64,000 bases of DNA, taken from the NCBI GenBank assembly GCA_000830255.1, contig JQIT01000005.1, forward strand, positions 186,001 through 250,000, in the 5' to 3' direction. Position numbers and translations under genes: made by a program. Shown piece by piece: positions 1 through 8,563 of the stretch. The notes beneath the pieces are model-generated. The model did no database searches. It was given only the letters and a program-made list of their open reading frames with translations, and had not been told where the DNA came from. Position 1 is the stretch's first letter; each line of letters starts with the position of its first letter. This DNA comes from Sulfuricurvum sp. PC08-66 (GTDB lineage: Bacteria; Campylobacterota; Campylobacteria; Campylobacterales; Sulfurimonadaceae).

Positions 1-1
1 T

Positions 2-199
2 ATCCAATACCCGCACAAAATTTTCAAGCGCTACTACCGCGAAGAGCGCAACAAAGGGGGGTTTGGGATAGGACTCAACATCGTCAAAAACATCATCGAT
101 GCCGCCCATATCAGACTCGATATCGACTCTACGTTGGGGCAGGGAAGTACCTTTGGTTACACCTTCCCTGCGCAAATGCGCACCTCCATCACAAACTAA
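2..199 (+). CDS. Sensor histidine kinase, C-terminal fragment
   Basis: This is the last 65 residues of a histidine kinase whose start lies outside the window. It carries the end of an HATPase_c domain: the F-KRYYRE segment, the G-box GFGIGLNIVK (about residues 25-34 of the fragment) and the closing GQGSTFGYTFP strand. The stop lies 65 bp before soxX, so the kinase and a presumed upstream response regulator are well placed to control the sox operon. That link is inferred from position and from the direct repeats at 206-223. Confidence 0.85.
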   Translation: MQYPHKIFKRYYREERNKGGFGIGLNIVKNIIDAAHIRLDIDSTLGQGSTFGYTFPAQMRTSITN

Positions 200-205
200 T
201 CAGAT

Positions 206-223
206 TTTTACAGTAATTTTACA
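206..223 (+). promoter_or_regulatory. Direct repeat TTTTACA x2, likely regulator site for sox operon
   Basis: Two perfect TTTTACA heptamers (206-212 and 217-223) start exactly 11 bp apart, one helical turn, as is typical of OmpR/PhoB-type response regulator sites. They lie between the kinase stop and soxX. A TAGAAT at 232-237 may be the -10. The layout fits activation of sox transcription by the two-component system encoded just upstream. There is no direct evidence of binding. Confidence 0.45.
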
Positions 224-264
224 AAGCACCGTTAGAATGACTCCATCAAAACAAAGGAGAGTCA

Positions 265-852
265 ATGAAAAAACGCGTACAAGTTGCAACCGCAACGATG
301 CTTTTTGTTGTGTTGGCGGGGTGTGCTAGTGATGGCGCGACGCAAACTGCACCAGCACAAGCCGCAACGCCCAAAGCAGTGCTGTTTGAGCAACCCACCA
401 CTGCCAAAGCTATCATCGAAAAAGATAAGCTAGGTGCACCCGTGAAGTACACCATGCCTGACGGATGTATCACAGACGATGCAGATGCTATAGCACGTGG
501 CGGATTTATTTTCCACAATCTCAACGGCAAAAAAGCCAAAGGTGACGCCCCAAAAGGTCTCGCCAAGATGATTGAAGTCAATGGCAAAAAAGTAGAGAAA
601 CAGTACGGCAACTGTGTGGCGTGCCACAACATCGAAAAAGCAAAAGGTGGCGGCAATATCGGACCCGATTTGAGCAACTACAAAGCGATTTTCATCGATA
701 CAGGTGTACGTGACCATGCATTCGTCTACCAAAAAATCGCCGATGCACGTATCGACAATCCCAATACACACATGACAATCAACCTCACTACCAAGCTTTT
801 TACCGAGCGCGAAATCTGCGACATTACTTCGTATGTCGTATCACCTAAATAA
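265..852 (+). CDS. soxX: SoxX, c-type cytochrome of thiosulfate-oxidising complex
   Basis: The 195-aa protein is the small cytochrome subunit of SoxAX, which oxidatively couples thiosulfate to the SoxY cysteine in the periplasm. A single haem site C117-VA-C120-H121 lies in the C-terminal half, with a later Met (in THMTIN) as a candidate distal ligand. The N-terminus is a signal peptide ending in LAGC, a lipobox, so the protein is probably lipid-anchored, unlike classical soluble SoxX. AAAGGAGA before the ATG supports the start. It is the first gene of soxXYZAB. Confidence 0.93.
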   Translation: MKKRVQVATATMLFVVLAGCASDGATQTAPAQAATPKAVLFEQPTTAKAIIEKDKLGAPVKYTMPDGCITDDADAIARGGFIFHNLNGKKAKGDAPKGLAKMIEVNGKKVEKQYGNCVACHNIEKAKGGGNIGPDLSNYKAIFIDTGVRDHAFVYQKIADARIDNPNTHMTINLTTKLFTEREICDITSYVVSPK

Positions 853-873
853 CAAATCCAAGGAGACAAAAGT

Positions 874-1341
874 ATGCAAAGACGTTCATTTTTGAAAAAC
901 ATCGCAGCGGCAATGGCTGCAACAGCAGTGGTGCCTCACGTAAGTATGGCAGCTGATGCTAAACCCAAAGGTCCCAATGAGTTCTCACTCAAAGAGGCAG
1001 TAGCTGCCATCACAGGTGGCAAACCACTCCAAACATCACCCAAAATCAAGCTCAAAGCGCCTGAAATCGCAGAAAACGGTGCAGTCGTACCTGTCAAAGT
1101 CGATGTCGATTCTGCTATGACCGATGCAGAGCATGTCCAAGCTATCTATGTCCTAGCGACCAAAAACAACAACGTACGCTGTGCCTATGTACACTTGACC
1201 CCTGCGAACGGTCAAGCGACGTTCGGTACACGTGTCAAATTGGGCGGTACACAAGATGTCTTAGCCATTGCCAAAATGAGCGACGGTAGCTTCATCTCCG
1301 CTTCTCAAAATGTCAAAGTCACCATCGGTGGATGTGGTTGA
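874..1341 (+). CDS. soxY: SoxY, sulfur carrier subunit
   Basis: The 155-aa periplasmic protein carries sulfur intermediates on its C-terminal cysteine as part of the SoxYZ heterodimer. It begins with a twin-arginine signal (QRRSFLKN, then an Ala-rich stretch to MAA at about 27) and ends in IGGCG. This is the swinging-arm motif, one glycine shorter than the classical GGCGG ending. AGGAG lies 8 bp before the ATG. It follows soxX by 21 bp and precedes soxZ. Confidence 0.93.
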   Translation: MQRRSFLKNIAAAMAATAVVPHVSMAADAKPKGPNEFSLKEAVAAITGGKPLQTSPKIKLKAPEIAENGAVVPVKVDVDSAMTDAEHVQAIYVLATKNNNVRCAYVHLTPANGQATFGTRVKLGGTQDVLAIAKMSDGSFISASQNVKVTIGGCG

Positions 1342-1395
1342 TAAGCAGCCGCGTTAACGAAAACTAAAAAACATTTAACTTAAAAAGGAAATTTC

Positions 1396-1725
1396 ATGGC
1401 AACAAAAGCTCTTATCAAAATCAAACCCAAAAAATACGCAGTAGGCGAAATCGTCAAAATCGATTTCATGGTCATGCACCCTATGGAGACAGGTCTACGC
1501 AAAGACAAAGCGGGCGCACTTATCCCTGCGGAGTATATCAACGATGTCAAATTTTTCTTCAATGACAAATTGGTGACACACATGGAGGTGTGGGAGTCTC
1601 TATCGACCAATCCACTCTTCTCTACAAGCTACAAAATAGCGGGCGCAGGTGAATTCAAAGTCATTTTCACTGACAACAAAGGTGGCGTCAACGAGCAAAG
1701 CACCAAAATCACTCCAAAAGGATAA
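1396..1725 (+). CDS. soxZ: SoxZ, SoxY partner
   Basis: The 109-aa protein has the usual SoxZ length and a beta-sandwich sequence (KIKPKKYAVGEIVKI, then HPMETGLRKD). It has no signal peptide or cysteine, as expected of SoxZ, which is carried across the membrane with Tat-targeted SoxY. It lies 54 bp after soxY behind an AAAAAGGAA ribosome site, and 3 bp before soxA, so translation is probably coupled. Confidence 0.93.
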   Translation: MATKALIKIKPKKYAVGEIVKIDFMVMHPMETGLRKDKAGALIPAEYINDVKFFFNDKLVTHMEVWESLSTNPLFSTSYKIAGAGEFKVIFTDNKGGVNEQSTKITPKG

Positions 1726-1728
1726 GGT

Positions 1729-2484
1729 ATGAAAAAAGCACTTATTAGCCTTGTAGCAGCTAGCGCGTTGCTCTTGGCAAGTGACCAATTCGCAATGTCC
1801 GATGCGGATAGAGCGATGTATGCAGAGATGCTTGAAGCGAACCCTGCGGAAATTTTTGTCCAAGAGGGCGGTGAAAAACTCGCCAAATTGGGCGGTGATG
1901 CGGCATTGGCAAAATTTTTGGGCAAAACCGAAGAGACGTTGCCTGCTTATATCGCAGGATTTCCTCGCTATATCGCCTCATTGGGTGCGGTGGTGAGTCT
2001 TGAGCAAGTACTCCAAGCGATGATGAAAAGTCAAGGTCTTGAAGCCTATAAATTTGCTAGCGCAGATATGACAGCGCTTTCAGCCTATGTCAAATCGCTT
2101 GCAAATGAGGAAAAAATCAACATCGATGTTAACGCAGATGAGCATATCAAAGCCGCTTATGCCTTGGGCAAAGAGGTCTATGAGACCAAACGTGGCGCAC
2201 GTGGACTTGCATGCTTGAGTTGTCACTCTAGCGATGTTATCGGAAGTATTTTGCGCACACAACCTCTACCTGACTTGGGTAAAGCGGTGGCGGGTGGTAC
2301 ATGGCCAGCCTACCGTATGACCAAATCGAGCCTCACCACCCTCCAAAAACGTTTCCAAGGGTGTATGAACAATGCACTTTTGGCGGTCATCCCACAAGGT
2401 TCACCTGAGATGGTAGCGTTGGAGGTCTATGTGACCAATTTGGGCAAGGGTGGTGAAATTGCTATCCCTGGGCTCAAACGCTAG
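1729..2484 (+). CDS. soxA: SoxA, monohaem-type cytochrome c
   Basis: The 251-aa SoxA subunit has a cleavable signal peptide (residues 1 to about 18) and one haem site C162-LS-C165-H166. C212 in RFQGC matches the position of the cysteine haem ligand and active-site residue of SoxA. No second CxxCH is present, so this is the single-haem form rather than the dihaem form. It pairs with SoxX to form a disulfide between thiosulfate and SoxY. The start sits behind AAAGGATAAGGT that overlaps the soxZ end. Confidence 0.92.
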   Translation: MKKALISLVAASALLLASDQFAMSDADRAMYAEMLEANPAEIFVQEGGEKLAKLGGDAALAKFLGKTEETLPAYIAGFPRYIASLGAVVSLEQVLQAMMKSQGLEAYKFASADMTALSAYVKSLANEEKINIDVNADEHIKAAYALGKEVYETKRGARGLACLSCHSSDVIGSILRTQPLPDLGKAVAGGTWPAYRMTKSSLTTLQKRFQGCMNNALLAVIPQGSPEMVALEVYVTNLGKGGEIAIPGLKR

Positions 2485-2493
2485 GGGTCTGTG

Positions 2494-4260
2494 ATGGAAG
2501 TTTCACGCAGAGATTTTATGCAAATCGTCGCAGCGTTGGGTCTAGGCTCAGCGGCTGCGGGGTGTACGTCAGGTGCCAAAAAAGGGCCTGCGGATATTAC
2601 GCTTGCCGATTTGTATGCATTTAACCCTAAAGGCAAAGTGACCTTGCTACACATCTGTGATATGCATGCGCACATCAAGCCGCTCTATTGGCGTGAGCCA
2701 TCGACGCTACTCTCAGCGCCCAATCTCGTAGGCACCCCAGGGTTCTTGTGCGGTGAGGCGTTTGCCAAACACTACGGTCTTGAGCCTAGTAGCCTCGATG
2801 CTTATTTTGATACGCACATGGATTTTGATGCTTTGGCAAAGAAATTTGGCAAGATGGGCGGTATCGCGCACATGAAAACCCTCATCGATGAGGTCAAAAA
2901 ACAACGCGGTGCCGAAAATGTGATGTTGCTCGATTCGGGTGACACATGGCAAGGTACAGGTGTAGCGCTCAAAACCAACGGTGAAGCGATTGTGGATGCC
3001 CAAAACTATTTGGGTGTCGATGTCATGGTCGGACACTGGGAATTTACGTATGGCAAAGAACAAGTCAAAGCACTTATCGAGAAGCTCGATGCGAAATTTA
3101 TCTCCCAAAACATCGTGGGGGATGACCCTTTTGCTGATGAGTTTGAAGAGCTGATTTTCGAACCCTACACTATCCAAGAGCGTGCAGGTGCCAAAATCGG
3201 TATCATCGGTCAATCGTTCCCTTTCACCTCGACTGCTAACCCCAAAGAGTTCACCGAGGGGTGGAGTTTCGGACTTCGATTGGATACGCTCCAAGAGTAT
3301 GTCGATGAGTTGCGCAACGAGCACAAAGTAGATTGTGTCGTAGTGCTCTCACACGATGGCTTTAGCGTCGACCAAGAGGTAGCGCGCAAGGTTTCAGGTA
3401 TCGATTTCATCCTGAGTGGTCACACACACGACCCTAGCCCAAAACCTATTGTGATTAATGGCACGGTCATTATCATCGCAGGCAGTCACGGTAAATACGT
3501 AGGACGTTTGGATATCGATATCCAAAAGGGCAAGGTCAAAGATTATGAGTACAAACTCATCCCTGTTGCCTCCAATCTCATCCCTGCGGACAAAGCGGGT
3601 GAGGCGTTGGTTGCTAAACTCTACGCACCCTTCGACAAAGAGTTCAATGAGGTGCTAGGTACGACCAAAGGGTTGCTCTACAAACGCGACACCTTTCACT
3701 CGACCTTCGACCAACTCATCAACGATGCTATACTCGATGAGATGAAGTGCGATATTTCGTTTACCCCAGGGTATCGATGGGGTACGACGGTGTTGGCAGG
3801 TGGGGAGATTCTCATGGACAATGTCTATGAGATGTGCGGTATTACCTACCCCAATGTCTACACCTTTGAGCTTGTGGGCAGTCACATCGCCTCTTTGCTT
3901 GAGGACATTGCCGACAATGTCTTCAATGAGAACCCATTGTACCAACAAGGGGGCGATATGAGCCGAATCGGCGGCATGACCTACGACATCAAAATTGCGG
4001 CAAAACGTGGCGAGCGTATTACCAATATTTTGGTGGCGGGCAAGCCACTGGAGCATAAGAAAACCTACATCGTATCCTCATGGGGCGGCAACTTGCAAAG
4101 CGCAGGTAAAAACCTCCAAACGGGCAAAACACGCCCTGTATACGATGTAGTGCGTGACTACATCCGCCGCAAAAAAGTGGTCGATGTGAGTAACGCGAGC
4201 AACGTAAAAGTAGTCGATTTTGAGTGTGGATGCCCTACACAGGGTAAAACCAGCTGCTAA
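2494..4260 (+). CDS. soxB: SoxB, thiosulfohydrolase
   Basis: SoxB hydrolyses the sulfone from SoxY-bound intermediates to release sulfate, using a manganese centre in a 5'-nucleotidase-like fold. Metal-binding motifs are visible: CDMHAHIKP near residue 55, LDSGDTWQGTG near 150, GHWEFTYG near 170 and SGHTHDP near 305, followed by a C-terminal nucleotidase domain. The N-terminus has a twin-arginine motif (SRRDFM) ending in AAAGC, so it may be a Tat-exported lipoprotein. A GTG at 2491 is an alternative start; the ATG at 2494 has better spacing from AGGGG. It ends the sox operon. SoxCD is absent here. Confidence 0.94.
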   Translation: MEVSRRDFMQIVAALGLGSAAAGCTSGAKKGPADITLADLYAFNPKGKVTLLHICDMHAHIKPLYWREPSTLLSAPNLVGTPGFLCGEAFAKHYGLEPSSLDAYFDTHMDFDALAKKFGKMGGIAHMKTLIDEVKKQRGAENVMLLDSGDTWQGTGVALKTNGEAIVDAQNYLGVDVMVGHWEFTYGKEQVKALIEKLDAKFISQNIVGDDPFADEFEELIFEPYTIQERAGAKIGIIGQSFPFTSTANPKEFTEGWSFGLRLDTLQEYVDELRNEHKVDCVVVLSHDGFSVDQEVARKVSGIDFILSGHTHDPSPKPIVINGTVIIIAGSHGKYVGRLDIDIQKGKVKDYEYKLIPVASNLIPADKAGEALVAKLYAPFDKEFNEVLGTTKGLLYKRDTFHSTFDQLINDAILDEMKCDISFTPGYRWGTTVLAGGEILMDNVYEMCGITYPNVYTFELVGSHIASLLEDIADNVFNENPLYQQGGDMSRIGGMTYDIKIAAKRGERITNILVAGKPLEHKKTYIVSSWGGNLQSAGKNLQTGKTRPVYDVVRDYIRRKKVVDVSNASNVKVVDFECGCPTQGKTSC

Positions 4261-4424
4261 ATCGGCACGGGGGAATAGGTAGACAACGTGAACGCTATCG
4301 TGAATGAAAAGTAAACAGTTTCATTATATATTTAGGTATATATCGATAGAGTTTTTACCTTGCGCAAAGGCTGACAGTAAGGCGATTTGGGCAAGAGAAA
4401 ACAAAACAGCATAAAGGACAAACA

Positions 4425-5867
4425 ATGAAAAAAATCACATTAAGCGTAGCCGCAATGGCACTTTTGGCAACAACAGCAATGGCAGCCGAAGAGGTAAAAG
4501 TAGAAAAACCAAAACCTACTAATATCCAAGAGATGTTTGCAATGGGTGAAGTAGACGGGCGTATTCGCTTTAACTCTTTCTATTGGGATTATGCAGCTGC
4601 GAACACAGCGTCACTTACCGATAACGGTGTATACGGTGTGGGTGGTAGTTTGATATACAGCACAGCGAAATTGGGCGGGCTCTCTGCTACAGCAGGTATG
4701 TACTACTCTACAGCTTTTACTGACATCAACCAAACAAATATTTCGTGGATGCGTGCAGGTAAAGACCTCTTTTCACGTCAAAAAGTCAAAGAGCTTAATG
4801 ACTACACTATGATGAACTTGGCGCAAGCCTATATTCAATACGATTTGGGCAAAACCACTATCAAAGTGGGACAACAGTTGTGGAACTCCCTCTTGACCAA
4901 TGCCAACGACACCAAAATGATTCCTAACTCTTTTATGGGTGTAACCGTCACAAGCAAAGATATTGCAGGCGTAGAAGCACGTGCTTTTTACTTCACCTCT
5001 ACACGTCTACGTGACCATGAAGCGAGTCACGATTTTGTTACTTTCCAAGATGAAAATAATGCAAGCTGGATGAATAATGACGATGCAGCTATCAACAAAG
5101 CGTTGAAATACTCAACACTTAAAGCGGCTGGTATGGCGACAGATCACGATATGAATGGTGCAGATATTACCTATACAGGTATCAAAGGTCTCAAAGCCAC
5201 TGTGACTCACAATATGGTTCCTGAAATCGTATTGCAAGAGGCAGCAGAGGCTAGCTACAAAGTAGAGATGGGTGATATTAGTATCACACCAGCAGCGCGT
5301 GTGATTGTTCAAAAAGACCTAGTAGGCGGCAAGCTTGACGGTAAGCAAATTGCTAACCTTGGTGGAAAAGCAGATGACTATTCCAATGCAAATTCACTCA
5401 GTGGTTATGTATGGATGGCAAAAGTAGCCGCAGCGACCAAAAATGGTATCGCAGTACAATATGGCTATTCACAAGTAGCGGATATGGCGGATATGTTGGC
5501 TCCATGGCGTGGATTTGCCACAGGTGGCTATACACGTGCAATGGCACAATACAACTGGAATGCCAACACCATTACACATATGCTCCAAGCCAAAGTAGAT
5601 TTGGGCAAAATGAAAGTGCTTGAGGGTTCTAGCATCGTAGCGCGTTACGCTATCCAAGATTTTGATGACAAAAAGTCAGGGGTTCAAGGTGATAGCAATA
5701 TCGTACACATCGACATCAACCAAAAATTGGATGTATTGACCAAAGGGTTGAGCGCAAAAATTCGTCTAGGATTGGTTCAAGATGCACGTGGTACTTCTAC
5801 AGAAGCGCAAGCTAAAACAAACCCTGCATACAACGAATATCGCTTCGAAGTAAACTACCTATTCTAA
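4425..5867 (+). CDS. Outer-membrane porin, Campylobacterota OprD/MOMP-like
   Basis: The 480-aa protein starts with a Sec signal (MKKITLSVAAMALLATTAMA) and ends in an aromatic residue (EVNYLF), as outer-membrane beta-barrels do. Alternating polar/aromatic strands run throughout (GVGGSLIYS, YIQYDLG, YRFEVNYLF). The 164-bp gap after soxB holds AT-rich TATATT/TATATAT boxes and a CCTT-GCGCA-AAGG hairpin, so it may have its own promoter. Its position after sox suggests uptake of sulfur substrates or anions, but selectivity cannot be read from sequence. Confidence 0.8.
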   Translation: MKKITLSVAAMALLATTAMAAEEVKVEKPKPTNIQEMFAMGEVDGRIRFNSFYWDYAAANTASLTDNGVYGVGGSLIYSTAKLGGLSATAGMYYSTAFTDINQTNISWMRAGKDLFSRQKVKELNDYTMMNLAQAYIQYDLGKTTIKVGQQLWNSLLTNANDTKMIPNSFMGVTVTSKDIAGVEARAFYFTSTRLRDHEASHDFVTFQDENNASWMNNDDAAINKALKYSTLKAAGMATDHDMNGADITYTGIKGLKATVTHNMVPEIVLQEAAEASYKVEMGDISITPAARVIVQKDLVGGKLDGKQIANLGGKADDYSNANSLSGYVWMAKVAAATKNGIAVQYGYSQVADMADMLAPWRGFATGGYTRAMAQYNWNANTITHMLQAKVDLGKMKVLEGSSIVARYAIQDFDDKKSGVQGDSNIVHIDINQKLDVLTKGLSAKIRLGLVQDARGTSTEAQAKTNPAYNEYRFEVNYLF

Positions 5868-5877
5868 GGAGGATGGC

Positions 5878-6783
5878 ATGAAAACGTTTTGGATGAGTCT
5901 CGCGGTAGTATCGATGAGCTTTGGCTTTGAGTATGGTCTGGTACCTAACAAAGTGAGCGACAACATCTACTGCTTTTGGGGCAAAGCCGAAGCGATGAAT
6001 GCCACCAACAACGGCAATATGGTCAACGGATGCTACGTCGATATGGGTCACTCGTGGCTCGTCATCGACAGCGGTCCTAGCTACAATTGGGCGCGTGAGA
6101 CACATGTGCGCATCAACGCTATCAAAAAACAGCCCATCGCCTACGTCCTCAACACACACTACCACGACGACCACTGGCTAGGCAACGCCTACTATGCGAC
6201 ATTAGGAGCTACGATTGTGGGTTCACAGAGTTTTACAACAGAGGTGGATACCTCCAAAACTCCCCGAATGCAGAGTCGTATCTCTCCCGAAGCGTACAAA
6301 GGTACCTCGATGGTACTTCCCCAAAAACTCCTCTCACTTGAAGGTATTACGCTGGATATCGAGGGCAAAAAAGTGCATATCGACCATGTGCCAAACCGCG
6401 CGCATACTATCGGTGATTTGGTCATCACCGTACCGCATGCCAAGGTCATCTTCGGTGGCGATTTGATTTTCAATGACCGTGTGCCTTCAGCACGTGAGGG
6501 TAATCTACAAAATTGGATAGCGGCATTGGAGCGTATCGATGCAAGTGACGCACGCTATGTCATCGCGGGGCACGGCAGTATTACTGACCGTACTTCGACC
6601 AAGCTCACACTTGGGTATCTACGCGCACTCCAAACTGCTGTGCGCAGCGCTATCGATGAGGATATCGGTATCGATGAGGCGGTCAAGACCATCGAATTAG
6701 AGGCGTACGCCAAGACCCCCATGTACGAGAGTCTCCACCGCCAAAATGTCGAAACAGCTTACCGTACGATGGAGTGGGAGTGA
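5878..6783 (+). CDS. Exported metallo-beta-lactamase-fold hydrolase, SoxH-like
   Basis: The 301-aa protein has a signal peptide (residues 1 to about 16) and the metal-binding motif H94-Y-H96-D97-D98-H99, with downstream metal ligands in NRAHTIGD, GGDL and AGHGS. This matches the SoxH/quinoprotein-relay type of periplasmic metallohydrolase often found beside sox genes; substrates are unknown. It starts 10 bp after the porin behind AAGGAGGA and overlaps the following thioredoxin-like gene, so the sulfur-accessory block is probably one transcript. Confidence 0.8.
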   Translation: MKTFWMSLAVVSMSFGFEYGLVPNKVSDNIYCFWGKAEAMNATNNGNMVNGCYVDMGHSWLVIDSGPSYNWARETHVRINAIKKQPIAYVLNTHYHDDHWLGNAYYATLGATIVGSQSFTTEVDTSKTPRMQSRISPEAYKGTSMVLPQKLLSLEGITLDIEGKKVHIDHVPNRAHTIGDLVITVPHAKVIFGGDLIFNDRVPSAREGNLQNWIAALERIDASDARYVIAGHGSITDRTSTKLTLGYLRALQTAVRSAIDEDIGIDEAVKTIELEAYAKTPMYESLHRQNVETAYRTMEWE

Positions 6784-7166
6784 GTAGAGTAGTCGCACTT
6801 TTATTGGGTTCTCTAGGGCTAACGTGGGCAATAGAGTGGCACGCTTACGATGCTAAACGTTTGGCATCGATGGCCCCCCATCAGCTCATGCTTATCAAGG
6901 TTGAGCGTGATGGATGCCGCTATTGTGATTATATGGATGCCGAAGTGCTCACCTATGCCCCTATCGAGGCACTTATCAAGCACAATTTTGTCCCTGTCGT
7001 GGTCAATCTCTCGCATGAAAAACTCCCTTTGGGATTGCAAGCAAGAGTGACTCCCACCTTTTACTTCATCGAGCGTGATGGGAGCGTCATCGAGGAGCTC
7101 AAAGGGGCATGGACACGTGAGGATTTTGAAGCTATTCTCATCCAATACACCAAGGAGCGCAAATGA
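6774..7166 (+). CDS. Periplasmic thioredoxin-fold protein, SoxW-like
   Basis: The 130-aa protein has a signal peptide and a thioredoxin fold with active site C48-RY-C51 and the cis-proline segment VTPTFYF. It resembles SoxW/DsbD-gamma-like thioredoxins that keep SoxY or other sulfur proteins reduced. The start is GTG, either at 6774 or 6780, both inside the end of the preceding gene. It overlaps the following DsrE gene by 4 bp. Confidence 0.78.
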   Translation: MGVSRVVALLLGSLGLTWAIEWHAYDAKRLASMAPHQLMLIKVERDGCRYCDYMDAEVLTYAPIEALIKHNFVPVVVNLSHEKLPLGLQARVTPTFYFIERDGSVIEELKGAWTREDFEAILIQYTKERK

Positions 7167-7594
7167 GAGCACTTTTTTGGCTAGTAGCAGTGGTCGCTTT
7201 GGCATGGGGAGAGTTGGAGTTTGCCCAACCCAAACCCACGATGGATGCACCACGCAAGGTCGTCTTCGTCATGACGCAGGGTAGCGATGAGGAGATTCAG
7301 CATGTGTTGAGTTCCGCCAACAATGTGCTGAAATTTTACGGTCCCGAAAATGTTCAGATGCATATCGTGGGGTACTACCACGGTATACGCGGGCTTTTGG
7401 CAAAAGAAAAAGCTTTTGTCGAGCGCGTCGATACGCTAATGCAGTATGATGTGCGTTTTATTGCGTGTGGCAACACTATGCGCACCAAGAAAATCCTCGA
7501 GTCTGATCTCATTGAGGGTGTTGAGGTGGTCACTGCAGGTATCGCGCATGTGATAGAGCGCGCTCAAGAGGGCTACGTCGTAGTCAAACCTTAA
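7163..7594 (+). CDS. Exported DsrE/DsrF-family protein
   Basis: The 143-aa protein has a short signal peptide (to about residue 16, ending AWG) and a DsrE-like Rossmann core: KVVFVMTQG, HIVGYYHGI, and C102 in ACGNTM, the position of the family's sulfur-carrying cysteine. It probably handles periplasmic polysulfide or persulfide. Translation is coupled to the upstream thioredoxin gene by an ATGA overlap. Confidence 0.75.
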   Translation: MRALFWLVAVVALAWGELEFAQPKPTMDAPRKVVFVMTQGSDEEIQHVLSSANNVLKFYGPENVQMHIVGYYHGIRGLLAKEKAFVERVDTLMQYDVRFIACGNTMRTKKILESDLIEGVEVVTAGIAHVIERAQEGYVVVKP

Positions 7595-7616
7595 TCTCAA
7601 AAACAAAGGAAAAAAG

Positions 7617-8540
7617 ATGAAAAAAATAGTAGTAACGTTGTGGCTTCTTGCCACGTTTGTCTGGGCGGTGGGGGATATTCGTATCCTAAGCGTAGTTAAT
7701 GACCCCAAGAGCGATTTGGTGACACGTATCGAGAAGACGCTAGAAAAACATGGCTTTGTAATCTCTGCCAACTCTGAAATGAACGGTCCTTTCAAGATTC
7801 AATTTCAAGAGACATCGTTTGAGGTCTTTCATCTTTTGACGGTTTTTCACCGCGAGCTTAGTGAACAATTGGTCAAGGAAAACCCGCATGCAGGTATTTT
7901 CGTCCCCATGGGTGTAGGTATCTACCAAGCCAAAGGAGACAAAAATCTGCACGTCTCGATTCTCACCCCTGTGGCGCAAAGCAAGATTTTGGGACTAGAC
8001 AAAGTCGACCCCAAACTCATCGATATCGAAGCCAAAATGTTAGCGGCGTTCAAAGAGGTGATGCCAAAAGCGACTCATGCCATCGACAAAGAGAACGCCC
8101 TTCCTGCTAAAGGCGAATTGGTCTCTATGTTTGAAGTCCAGACAGATGCTGACACATGGGCTGATGCCAAAGAGGAGCTAGAGATTACCATCGAGAATGA
8201 GTTCAAGCCCAAAGGCTTCGTGATGTCCAACTTCACCGATTTCAACTTCATGCTCACCAAAGAGGAGACGGTGGAATCGCCTTTTGATTTTTATAACACC
8301 TACTCGATTTGCAAACTCAAAGTAATCTACAACGTCGCCAAAACGCGCCCGCAAGCGGCTGCTTTTGCACCCTGCTCGATGATGTTTTACAAGAAAAAAG
8401 ATGAAGATAAAATCGTCATGGGCTTCCCTGCGGTCTACAACTGGATGAGTAGCGCCCATGTCACCGATGCCAAGGGTGTCGAAGAGCTACTCAAAGCGCA
8501 AAAAGATTTCGAAGAGATTTTGCGTAGCGCAACGGAGTAA
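7617..8540 (+). CDS. Exported protein with two DUF302-like domains
   Basis: The 307-aa protein has a signal peptide (MKKIVVTLWLLATFVWA). Two similar halves (about residues 25-150 and 170-295) each carry features of DUF302: a VTRIEKTLEKHGF-type helix and an F-YNTYSICKLKVIYN segment. DUF302 proteins often occur with sulfur-oxidation genes in Campylobacterota; their role is unknown. It starts 22 bp after the DsrE gene behind AAAGGAAAAA and closes the sulfur block. Confidence 0.65.
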   Translation: MKKIVVTLWLLATFVWAVGDIRILSVVNDPKSDLVTRIEKTLEKHGFVISANSEMNGPFKIQFQETSFEVFHLLTVFHRELSEQLVKENPHAGIFVPMGVGIYQAKGDKNLHVSILTPVAQSKILGLDKVDPKLIDIEAKMLAAFKEVMPKATHAIDKENALPAKGELVSMFEVQTDADTWADAKEELEITIENEFKPKGFVMSNFTDFNFMLTKEETVESPFDFYNTYSICKLKVIYNVAKTRPQAAAFAPCSMMFYKKKDEDKIVMGFPAVYNWMSSAHVTDAKGVEELLKAQKDFEEILRSATE

Positions 8541-8563
8541 ATTTTCTAAAAGCGACTACTGTG

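Noticed and set aside
2713-3324. 203-codon frame antisense to soxB
   Set aside because: SoxB motifs on the plus strand are unambiguous.
4304-4414. 36-codon frame before the porin gene
   Set aside because: It has no ribosome site and overlaps the presumed porin promoter and hairpin.
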